A DNA stretch of 47,649 nucleotides from a bacterium. Its GTDB lineage: Bacteria; Hydrothermota; UBA3073; JACQXS01; JAQTXJ01. The stretch covers positions 1-47,649 of the forward strand of contig JAQTXJ010000009.1 of NCBI GenBank assembly GCA_028688815.1, written 5' to 3'. Positions 40,524-47,649 of the stretch are shown piece by piece. The position numbers were made by a program, and so were the translations under genes. Position 1 is the first letter of the stretch. Every line of letters begins with the position of its first letter. Below the pieces are notes generated by a model. That model was not told the origin of the DNA. It saw nothing but the letters and a program-made list of their open reading frames with translations, and did not search any database.

Positions 40524-41142
40524 TGCGTTTTATAACAAACCCGTTTATTTTGCTTCTTAATAAAAACTCGCTTGCTTCCAGTTCGGAATTAAAGTGCCCT
40601 ATTTTTACTTTGTAAAGATTGTTTTCCTGATTAATTTGAATAGAAAGCTCATTCTCTGATAGACTATCGGAAGATATAATGGGTGTAATTTCCTGTTGAA
40701 GTTTTATGGCATTTTCTTTAGTTGAAAAAGCTCCTACCTGAATGTATATTAAATTAGAAAAGATTTTTAACTGTGCGTAAGCATATTTAGTGTATACAGA
40801 GGAAGGGTATTTTGTTGTAAGATCATTATAAAATTTAATTGCCGAATTATAATCTTCCACAGCATAATAATACTGGGCAATATTGTATAAGGCTTCGGGG
40901 ACAAAATTACTTCCCGGGTACAAAGATATAAATTTGGTATAATATTCCATTGCTTTATCGGGATTGGATTTTAATTTTGCAGTCCAAAACATAGCTTCGG
41001 GAGCAAGAACGTTGTCAGGATAATTAACTAACAGCCGTTCGAACCTTTTGCCTGCGAGTTCAAAGTCTCCGGATTTATAAGCTTTATGAGCTTCTTTATA
41101 GAGTTCCGAAGGTAATAATAGAAAAAGTATTAGTATAATCAT
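40519..41142 (-). CDS. TPR-repeat plus SPOR-domain protein
   Basis: 207 residues. A short hydrophobic start (MIILILFLLLPS) acts as signal or anchor. Residues about 14-125 hold three to four tetratricopeptide repeats (AYKSGDFELAGKRFERLLVNYP, PDKAMEYYTKFISLYPGS, VEDYNSAIKFYNDLTTKYPSS), as in YbgF/CpoB and BamD-like proteins. The last 75 residues are a SPOR domain (IYIQVGAFSTKENAIKLQQEI...YKVKIGHF), which binds denuded peptidoglycan. It is probably periplasmic and linked to division or envelope coordination. Its ATG overlaps the M50 protease stop by 4 bases. Its stop was originally 2 bases from the mutS start. Confidence 0.88.
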   Translation of the reverse strand: MIILILFLLLPSELYKEAHKAYKSGDFELAGKRFERLLVNYPDNVLAPEAMFWTAKLKSNPDKAMEYYTKFISLYPGSNFVPEALYNIAQYYYAVEDYNSAIKFYNDLTTKYPSSVYTKYAYAQLKIFSNLIYIQVGAFSTKENAIKLQQEITPIISSDSLSENELSIQINQENNLYKVKIGHFNSELEASEFLLRSKINGFVIKRK

Positions 41143-42215
41143 TGCATTTTAAAAGGAACCGGAACAAAAGTTAAAACAAATATTGCCAGAGCTACTATTC
41201 CGATAATTTTATGTTTTGTGTCTAATTGGCTTATATTGTTTAATGGTGCAGGATGTCTTAATTTTATTATCAGGAGAATGAAAAGTACCCAGAAAAACCA
41301 TCCTTCCCAATAAAATCCAAGTACTGCTATTATTCCTATTATTGCCCATCCTACGAATTTATTTTTTTCGCCAATAAGAGCATAAATTATATGTCCGCCA
41401 TCCAGTTGACCGACAGGTAATAAATTAAGCGCAGTAATGAATCCCCCAACCCACCCTGCGAACGCAATTGGATGTAAAACTACATCATAACCCAAAGGTA
41501 TAGCCGGGGCAAATAATTTTGTTAAAATGGAAAAAAGCAAAGAGTTGCCCATAAAAGTTTGGTCTCCGAGACCGATTAATGTTATTTTAGAAAGTTTTAA
41601 GCCTATTATGGCGATAGGGATGGTAAGTATAAAACCGGCGATAGGACCTGCGGCACCGACTTCAATTAGACCATTTCTGTCTTGTATAGGAGATTTTATT
41701 TTTATTATAGCGCCTAATGTTCCGAATAGTGAAGGGAAAGGGATAAAATAAGGAAGCGTAGCGGAAATTCCTCTCCTTTTACAGGCAAAGTAATGTCCGA
41801 GTTCGTGAGTCCCAAGTATTATAAGCATAGAACAGGCGAATAAAATGCCGTAAGTTATAAGGTGACCTGTTTGATAACTTTGTCCGAGTGTTTTGAAGAA
41901 TCCCATTGTAAGAAAAATACCCGCTCCTATTGTGCTGAAAAAAGTAAGGATTAAGAGCAAGAGATTAATCCAGCGTTTTTCTGTTTTGATTACAGGGGCA
42001 GGGATAAGTTTAAGAATAGTCTGGGAATCGTCTTTTTGTGAAAACAAAGGTAATAAATTATAAGGTTTTAAACGCTTGCTGATAGTATCAAATGCTAATG
42101 TTTTATCTCCAATGACAGTTCCACGAACTATTGTGATATCTTCTTCAGTTGAGATTCCCTGTACGTTTATGCAATCATATAGGATTCCTGATAATTCGTC
42201 GGGCGTTGGGTTCAT
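41139..42215 (-). CDS. Site-2 protease family (M50) membrane metalloprotease
   Basis: 358 residues. An N-terminal soluble domain of about 75 residues precedes six or so membrane segments. The zinc motif HELGH is in LGTHELGHYFACKRRGI, and the third ligand is the Asp in LLPVGQLDGGHI, both standard for S2P/M50 enzymes. PYFIPFPSLFGTLGAIIKIKS is the family's conserved membrane-reentrant region. The enzyme cuts membrane proteins within the bilayer; its substrate is unknown. It overlaps both neighbours by 4 bases (ATGA), with DUF2905 upstream and TPR/SPOR downstream, so the three are translationally coupled. Confidence 0.92.
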   Translation of the reverse strand: MNPTPDELSGILYDCINVQGISTEEDITIVRGTVIGDKTLAFDTISKRLKPYNLLPLFSQKDDSQTILKLIPAPVIKTEKRWINLLLLILTFFSTIGAGIFLTMGFFKTLGQSYQTGHLITYGILFACSMLIILGTHELGHYFACKRRGISATLPYFIPFPSLFGTLGAIIKIKSPIQDRNGLIEVGAAGPIAGFILTIPIAIIGLKLSKITLIGLGDQTFMGNSLLFSILTKLFAPAIPLGYDVVLHPIAFAGWVGGFITALNLLPVGQLDGGHIIYALIGEKNKFVGWAIIGIIAVLGFYWEGWFFWVLFILLIIKLRHPAPLNNISQLDTKHKIIGIVALAIFVLTFVPVPFKMQ

Positions 42216-42421
42216 TTTTTTATAAAACGTAAAATCAAACTTAAAATTACGGATAATAATATACAGGTAACGATAGGAAAATAGAATGTAAAATTATTGT
42301 GTTGAATTTTGATATCGCCCGGTAATCTTTCTAATCCAAGCCTATGCAATATGAATAATAAAGCACCGGAGATAATAAAGACACCTCCAAGAAAAATAAA
42401 TATTTTGCTTATACTTAACAT
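42212..42421 (-). CDS. DUF2905 small membrane protein
   Basis: 69 residues with two membrane helices. The central LERLPGDIKIQHNNFTFYFP loop and the following ILLSVILSLIL helix match the DUF2905 signature (GrLPGDI-x-x...-YFPI). Function of the family is unknown; members are often encoded near ruvB or cell-envelope genes. Here it is coupled to the M50 protease by a 4-base overlap and follows the CapD-like gene by 24 bases. Confidence 0.88.
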   Translation of the reverse strand: MLSISKIFIFLGGVFIISGALLFILHRLGLERLPGDIKIQHNNFTFYFPIVTCILLSVILSLILRFIKK

Positions 42422-42445
42422 TTGATATAAATTTTGAGGATAAAA

Positions 42446-44269
42446 TTATGAATAAGTACTAATCATATGTTTAACTTGAGCAAGAGTGTTCTTCATATCT
42501 CCGTAATCCAGATATTGTTTAAGTATTCTCAACCCTTCATTTATTTCTTCAGGAGAAAGATTATTTTTTGTTTCCAATACAAGTATCTTTTCATCGGGAG
42601 TCATTTTAACTTTTTCACCTTTACCGATAAGTTCTTCATCAAGTTTTTCACCCGGGCGTAAACCTACGAATGAAAATTTAATATCTTCCTTATTCAATCC
42701 GGATAAGGTGATGAGGTCATTTACAAGGTCAACTATTTTTACCGGTTCTCCCATTCTAAGAATAAATATTTCTCCGCCTTTCCCCATTGTCCCTGCTTGT
42801 ATTATGAGTTGGGAAGCTTCGGGTATGGTCATAAAATATCTTCTCATATCGGGATGTGTAATGGTAATGGGTTCGCCTGCCATTAATTGGTTCTTAAAGA
42901 TAGGTATACAACTTCCCTGTGAACCAAGGACATTTCCAAATCTGACAGAAACAAATTTAGTTTTCGAGTTTTTGGATAATGACTGGACATAAATTTCATC
43001 AAGTCTTTTAGAAAGTCCCATAGTGTTTATAGGATTTACTGCTTTGTCCGTTGAGACCATAACAAATTCGTCTATTTCATATTCTTTGGCGATATCGGCA
43101 AGGTTTTTTGTGCCAAATATGTTATTTTTTATAGCGGCGCTCCAATTTCTTTCTAATAGGGGAACGTGTTTATAAGCAGCAGCGTGATAAATTATGTCGG
43201 GTTTTAGTTTTATTGCCTGTTCTACCTGATATTTGTCTTTTATATCAATAAGAAAGGGTGTTATGTTCAATCCCGGGAAGTTTTTTCGTAATGAGCGCTC
43301 TATGTGGAAAAGAGGAGTTTCTGCCATATCCACTAAAATAAGTTCTTCGGGGTTGAATTTTGCTATTTGTCGGCATAATTCGCTACCTATTGACCCTGCT
43401 GCACCAGTTACCATAATTTTCTTGCCTGATATATGGTAAGATACAAGACTTGTATCCAATTTTATAGGTAATCGCCTAAGCAAATCCTCAACATCTACTT
43501 CTTTGAGTTGCGAAAGCGATACGGTATCGGTAATTACTTCGCTGAGAGATGGAACGGTTTTGAATATTACTTTTACCTTTTTGCATTCCATAACGATATT
43601 TCGTAATTCGTTTCCGGGAGCGGATGGTATGGCGATTATAACTTCTCCAATTTTATACCTGCGGACAAAATGCTGAATGTCATATCTTGTTCCTATTACG
43701 GGGACTCCCTGTATTGTTCTGCCTTGTTTGGCGTTGTCGTCATCTATAAAACCTATTATCTTGTAGGGTAAAGCCGGATTATTCTTTATTTCTCTTAGTA
43801 TCATTGTTCCTGCATCTCCGGCACCTACAATCAGGATTCTTTTTAAGGAGGGAGAGGAAGATTTAATAAATTCGCTATATACTCTTGGAATAATCTTAAA
43901 ACCGCCTATCATTACAAATGTAAGACACCAATCAATCATTGGTATTGACCTTGGGTATCCTGCGAAGACCGTGAATACTACAATAGTTATACCTATTGTG
44001 CTAAAAGATGTTGCCTTAAATATGGTTATTAAATCTTCAATGGAAATGTATTTTGAAATCCCTCTGTTGACTTCAAAGAAGTTAAATATGACAAATTTTA
44101 TCAATACTACAATTAACAAAGTTTGCAAAAACAAGGAGAATTGGTTACCTAATAAAAACGTTGAGAACCGTAATACAAATGCAAGGTAGTAAGCAATTAC
44201 ACCGATTCCGGTATCTACAAGAGTCATCCAGTTTAACCCTTTTGTTTTCATTTTCAGTCTTGTTCGCAT
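42446..44269 (-). CDS. CapD/WbpM-like nucleotide-sugar 4,6-dehydratase
   Basis: 607 residues. Four N-terminal membrane helices (about 15-120) are followed by a CoA/NAD-binding-like domain with VGAGDAGTMILREI and an extended SDR domain starting VTGAAGSIGSELCRQI. The active-site segment reads STDKAVNPINTMGLSKR, where the usual SDR Tyr is replaced by Met. This is characteristic of the UDP-GlcNAc 4,6-dehydratase (PglF/WbpM/CapD) group. By family it makes UDP-4-keto-6-deoxy-GlcNAc for surface glycans or protein glycosylation. It heads the minus-strand operon toward mutS, with its own promoter at 44335-44362. No glycosyltransferases are in the window. Confidence 0.92.
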   Translation of the reverse strand: MRTRLKMKTKGLNWMTLVDTGIGVIAYYLAFVLRFSTFLLGNQFSLFLQTLLIVVLIKFVIFNFFEVNRGISKYISIEDLITIFKATSFSTIGITIVVFTVFAGYPRSIPMIDWCLTFVMIGGFKIIPRVYSEFIKSSSPSLKRILIVGAGDAGTMILREIKNNPALPYKIIGFIDDDNAKQGRTIQGVPVIGTRYDIQHFVRRYKIGEVIIAIPSAPGNELRNIVMECKKVKVIFKTVPSLSEVITDTVSLSQLKEVDVEDLLRRLPIKLDTSLVSYHISGKKIMVTGAAGSIGSELCRQIAKFNPEELILVDMAETPLFHIERSLRKNFPGLNITPFLIDIKDKYQVEQAIKLKPDIIYHAAAYKHVPLLERNWSAAIKNNIFGTKNLADIAKEYEIDEFVMVSTDKAVNPINTMGLSKRLDEIYVQSLSKNSKTKFVSVRFGNVLGSQGSCIPIFKNQLMAGEPITITHPDMRRYFMTIPEASQLIIQAGTMGKGGEIFILRMGEPVKIVDLVNDLITLSGLNKEDIKFSFVGLRPGEKLDEELIGKGEKVKMTPDEKILVLETKNNLSPEEINEGLRILKQYLDYGDMKNTLAQVKHMISTYS

Positions 44270-44334
44270 TTTTATTTAATTAAAGCAAGTTCCCCTTTTT
44301 TTGTTAAATATTTTATACCAAATATTGTCACAAA

Positions 44335-44362
44335 ACATAACAAAGTTTCTTATATCTGTCAA
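44335..44362 (-). promoter_or_regulatory. Sigma-70 promoter for the CapD-mutS operon
   Basis: On the minus strand: TTGACA (44357-44362), 16-base spacer, TTATGT (44335-44340). This gives a leader of about 60 bases. The 44363-44480 stretch between the two divergent promoters shows nothing else recognisable. Confidence 0.55.
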
Positions 44363-44481
44363 GGAAATTAAACTTTTGGATTCAGGGAAGTTGCTGTTGG
44401 AGGCTTGCCTGACATTTTAATAGTTGGGAACCCTGTCGTCACTGTTTTAAAAAGAGTGTGGAAACTCCTTAGTATAAATAG

Positions 44482-44509
44482 TTGACAAGTTTGATTAATA
44501 TAGTAAAGT
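44482..44509 (+). promoter_or_regulatory. Sigma-70 promoter for hslVU
   Basis: TTGACA (44482-44487), 16-base spacer, TAAAGT (44504-44509). The hslV ATG at 44523 is 13 bases further, so the leader would be about 6 bases, with no ribosome binding site. No CIRCE or sigma-32-type motif is seen. Confidence 0.5.
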
Positions 44510-44522
44510 AAACCTAAAACAA

Positions 44523-45056
44523 ATGGATAAAATGCTAAGCACGACTATTTTAGGTCTGAGGTATAAAAACAAGGTAGCAATGGGGAGTGACGGGCAGGTT
44601 ACCCTTGAAAACACAATAGTAAAAAGTGGCGCCTGTAAAATACGTAAATTATATAACAATAAAGTACTTGTGGGATTTGCAGGCGGAGCAGCGGATGCGC
44701 TTACTTTATTTGAGCGTTTTGAAGCAAAACTTGAAGAGTATCATGGGAATCTTGACCGCGCAGTGGTTGAACTGGTAAAAGAATGGCGGACGGATAGAGT
44801 TTTACGAAGACTTGAAGCTATGATAGGCATACTTGACCAGAAACACTCGTATATAGTTTCCGGCAACGGAGATATTATTGATGTAGACGATGGCATAATA
44901 GCGCTTGGTTCGGGTGGACCGTATGCTTTAGCCTGTGCAAAAGCGCTGATTAAACATTCAAACTTAAATGCAAAAGAAATAGTTGAAGAATCTATTCGTA
45001 TAGCGGCTTCAATATGCATATATACGAACACACATATAACGGTACAGGAATTATGA
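44523..45056 (+). CDS. hslV: ATP-dependent protease subunit HslV
   Basis: 177 residues. The propeptide MDKMLS would be removed to expose the catalytic Thr7 of TTILGLRYKNKVAMGSDGQ, the hallmark of the HslV peptidase. GFAGGAADALTLFERFE and GSGGPYALACAKAL are further family motifs. It forms a double hexamer that degrades unfolded proteins when capped by HslU. Its TGA stop overlaps the hslU ATG (ATGA), so translation is coupled. The frame is preceded by a near-consensus promoter with almost no leader. Confidence 0.97.
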   Translation: MDKMLSTTILGLRYKNKVAMGSDGQVTLENTIVKSGACKIRKLYNNKVLVGFAGGAADALTLFERFEAKLEEYHGNLDRAVVELVKEWRTDRVLRRLEAMIGILDQKHSYIVSGNGDIIDVDDGIIALGSGGPYALACAKALIKHSNLNAKEIVEESIRIAASICIYTNTHITVQEL

Positions 45057-46372
45057 AATCAAATGAATTAACTCCCTCGCAAATAGTAAAAGAGTTAGAC
45101 AGGTATATAATCGGGCAAACAAAAGCCAAACGTGCAGTTGCGATAGCCTTGAGGAATCGCTGGCGCAGGCAAAGAGTTCAAGGAAGCATAAAAGAAGAAA
45201 TAATGCCCAATAATATAATCCTGATCGGTCCTACCGGTGTGGGCAAAACCGAAATAGCCCGCAGATTGGCGGGACTTTCAGACGCACCGTTTGTAAAAGT
45301 TGAGGCGTCAAAGTTTACGGAAGTCGGATATGTAGGAAGGGATGTTGATTCTATAATCAGGGATTTAATGAATGTTGCCGTAAACCAGACACGCGCAAAA
45401 GAACTTGCCCTTATAAAGGAAAAAGCGGAGTCGGTTACGGAAGAAAAAATAATTGACCTTTTGTTGCCGGGTTCCGAAAAAAATGGCAGTGCCGCGGAAA
45501 CAAGGGCAAAACTAAGAACAATGCTTAGAGCGGGTAAATTAAATGACAAACAAGTAGACATTACGATTGATGTGCAGGCGTTTCCTTTTGTGAAAGTTAT
45601 GTCTCCTATGGGGATTGAAGAATTGGATTCGTCCGTTCACGATATGATTAGTTCTATTATGCCAAAACAACGTAAGAAAAGGAAAATGTCCGTAGAAGAA
45701 GCAAAACGTATTTTATTACAGCAGGAATCCCAGAAACTTATTGATATGGATGATATAATCAGGGAAGCAAAGACCATTACTGAGAATTCGGGAATAGTTT
45801 TTCTTGATGAAATAGACAAAATTGTCGGGAAAGAAAGCGCTTCGGGACCGGATGTATCAAGGGCAGGCGTTCAAAGAGATTTGCTGCCTATCGTTGAAGG
45901 AAGTTCTGTCTCAACGAAATACGGGATAGTAAAAACAGACCATATTTTGTTTATTGCTGCGGGTGCTTTTACGTCTTCAAAACCTTCAGATCTTATTCCC
46001 GAATTACAGGGAAGATTCCCGATAAGAGTTGAACTTTCGAATTTGAACAACGAAGATTTCAGGAGAATTCTTACGGAACCTGAAAATGCCTTATTAAAAC
46101 AATATATAGCGTTAATTGATACCGAAAAAGTAGAACTGGAATTTAATGAAAAGGCAATAAATAAAATAGCATATTACGCATCGCTTGTGAACGAAACTAC
46201 GGAAAACATCGGAGCAAGACGTTTGCATACCATAATGACAACGGTATTGGAAGATTATCTTTTCAATTTGCCGGGAAAAACTAAAAATAAAATAACGATT
46301 ACCGAAAAATATGTAGAAGAAAAATTGAAGAATATAGTGAAAAATAAAGACTTATCAAGATATGTGCTGTAA
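45053..46372 (+). CDS. hslU: HslU ATPase subunit of the HslUV protease
   Basis: 439 residues. The ATG at 45053 is used; it overlaps the hslV stop and is followed at once by the conserved LTPSQIVKELDRYIIGQ. The longer in-frame start at 45014 lies within hslV. Walker A is GPTGVGKT (59-66), followed by SKFTEVGYVGRDVDSIIRDL, Walker B IVFLDEIDKIV, and the sensor and C-terminal AAA lid regions (ENIGARRLHTIM). The inserted I-domain is somewhat short and charged. As an AAA+ unfoldase it feeds substrates to HslV. Confidence 0.97.
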   Translation: MKSNELTPSQIVKELDRYIIGQTKAKRAVAIALRNRWRRQRVQGSIKEEIMPNNIILIGPTGVGKTEIARRLAGLSDAPFVKVEASKFTEVGYVGRDVDSIIRDLMNVAVNQTRAKELALIKEKAESVTEEKIIDLLLPGSEKNGSAAETRAKLRTMLRAGKLNDKQVDITIDVQAFPFVKVMSPMGIEELDSSVHDMISSIMPKQRKKRKMSVEEAKRILLQQESQKLIDMDDIIREAKTITENSGIVFLDEIDKIVGKESASGPDVSRAGVQRDLLPIVEGSSVSTKYGIVKTDHILFIAAGAFTSSKPSDLIPELQGRFPIRVELSNLNNEDFRRILTEPENALLKQYIALIDTEKVELEFNEKAINKIAYYASLVNETTENIGARRLHTIMTTVLEDYLFNLPGKTKNKITITEKYVEEKLKNIVKNKDLSRYVL

Positions 46373-46384
46373 AGAGGGGAGACA

Positions 46385-47116
46385 ATGAAAAACAAAATCT
46401 TCATTGGTTTAATGTTGATTTCTTTGCCGGTATTTTTTAACAAGAGTTGTCTGGCACAGGAAGAACCAAAAAGCAATAATGATGTGTGGACAGAATCATT
46501 TAATCTGGAGAAGCTGGCATTTTTTTCTGTTGGAAGAAACGAATATTTCATACTGGAACCCGGGTATCAATTAGTTTTGAAAGGCAATGAAGGTAAAAAC
46601 GTCGTTGAAGTAATTAGTACGGTATTAAATGAAACAAGGAAAATAGGAAATATTGAGACCAGAATTGTAGAAGAGAGGGAAACAGCTAACGGGAAATTAA
46701 GGGAACTGACGCGGAATTTCTATGCAATAAGCAAAGAAACCAATAGTCTCTTTTATTTTGGTGAAGCAGTAGAGAACTACAAAAACGGAAAATTAATCAG
46801 TCGCAGCGGAAGCTGGGTTGCGGATTCCGGAAATGCAAAAGCCGGGTTGGCGATACCGGGAATTATTTTGTTAGGCGCAAAGTATTACGAAGAAATGGCT
46901 CCGGATGTAGCAATGGACAGAAGACAAATATTGAGCAATACTGAAACACTTCAGACGCCTGCAGGGAACTTTGAAAACTGTTTAAAAATAAAAGATACAA
47001 CACCTTTAGAACCCGAAGTTACGGAGTATAAGACTTATGCGCCGGGAATCGGGATGATTAGCGACGGAGTACTTTTATTGACGAAATACGGATTTGTAAA
47101 ACCAGATAGTAAATAA
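46385..47116 (+). CDS. Secreted protein of unknown function
   Basis: 243 residues with a signal peptide (about 1-24, ending SCLAQ). The body follows a pattern I recall from an uncharacterised family of secreted proteins: a central NSLFYFGEAVENYKNGKLIS, then SWVADSGNAKAGLAIPGI, YYEEMAPDVAMDR, LQTPAGNFENCLKIKDT and a final EYKTYAPGIGMI. In relatives these read like WYFGE...SW-x-AG...G and KYYAPGVG. Probably an all-beta periplasmic protein. It follows hslU by 12 bases and could be in the same transcript. Function not assigned. Confidence 0.85.
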   Translation: MKNKIFIGLMLISLPVFFNKSCLAQEEPKSNNDVWTESFNLEKLAFFSVGRNEYFILEPGYQLVLKGNEGKNVVEVISTVLNETRKIGNIETRIVEERETANGKLRELTRNFYAISKETNSLFYFGEAVENYKNGKLISRSGSWVADSGNAKAGLAIPGIILLGAKYYEEMAPDVAMDRRQILSNTETLQTPAGNFENCLKIKDTTPLEPEVTEYKTYAPGIGMISDGVLLLTKYGFVKPDSK

Positions 47117-47129
47117 GGATTTTTGATAT

Positions 47130-47649
<520 letters not shown>

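Overview
The window looks like a chromosomal segment of an AT-rich, anaerobic, Gram-negative-type bacterium from a little-cultivated lineage of the Fibrobacterota-Chlorobiota-Bacteroidota (FCB) sort. WOR-3/Stahlbacteria or Cloacimonadota-like phyla would fit; this placement is inference. Four secreted proteins end in a Por/type IX-like C-terminal sorting domain and a fifth carries one internally. Two proteins carry FISUMP (Fibrobacter succinogenes major paralogous) domains. An Omp85-type barrel implies an outer membrane. Superoxide reductase, flavodiiron protein, rubredoxin and hybrid-cluster protein imply strict anaerobiosis. TAA, TAG and TGA all act as stops.

Layout. 1-5777: divergent secreted TIM-barrel proteins, a partial DUF4434-like protein and a 1517-residue modular glycosidase-like protein. 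6019-9586: alkyltransferase-like protein, radical SAM/SPASM protein, small membrane protein, Se/S-carrier-like DUF3343 protein and DUF401 permease-like protein. 9656-12559: zincin / beta-propeller / outer-membrane-barrel fusion. 12560-18931: an accessory region with repeats, gene remnants, two FISUMP proteins, a beta-propeller protein and a CBM plus (alpha/alpha)6-like protein. 19105-22946: EamA transporter, Gate-domain membrane protein, FAH-family enzyme and an unknown membrane protein. 23136-29809: a compact one-strand run: Fur/PerR regulator, Hcp, cupin, FprA, rubredoxin, ferritin, TusA-like, DsrE-like, IscS-like, IscU, desulfoferrodoxin. 29972-30045: tRNA-Met, followed by a possible structured RNA. 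30217-35801 (minus): dipeptide epimerase, an H-protein-like protein and a C25 (gingipain-family) peptidase. 36050-36700: interrupted rhodanese lipoprotein. 36960-44269 (minus): a CapD-like, DUF2905, M50 protease, TPR/SPOR, mutS operon, split by a 932-bp insert between 96-bp direct repeats. 44523-47649: hslV, hslU, a secreted protein and the start of gap.

Best candidates for something new. (1) The 3' ends of the two FISUMP genes look like variable regions of a diversity-generating retroelement (DGR): low adenine, high GC, and NNC/NNT codons at the positions expected to vary, with related 3' flanks. No reverse transcriptase or template repeat lies in the window, so they would be targets served from elsewhere. 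(2) A one-gene insert duplicated the first 96 bp of the mutS region, restored mutS and carries its own promoter. (3) The IscS-like protein has Asp in place of the PLP lysine, as in Archaeoglobus fulgidus IscS, next to IscU inside a stress operon. (4) Several housekeeping genes have near-consensus sigma-70 promoters so close to the start codon that their mRNAs should be leaderless. (5) Several palindromic repeat families are dispersed here, some in frame inside secreted-protein genes.
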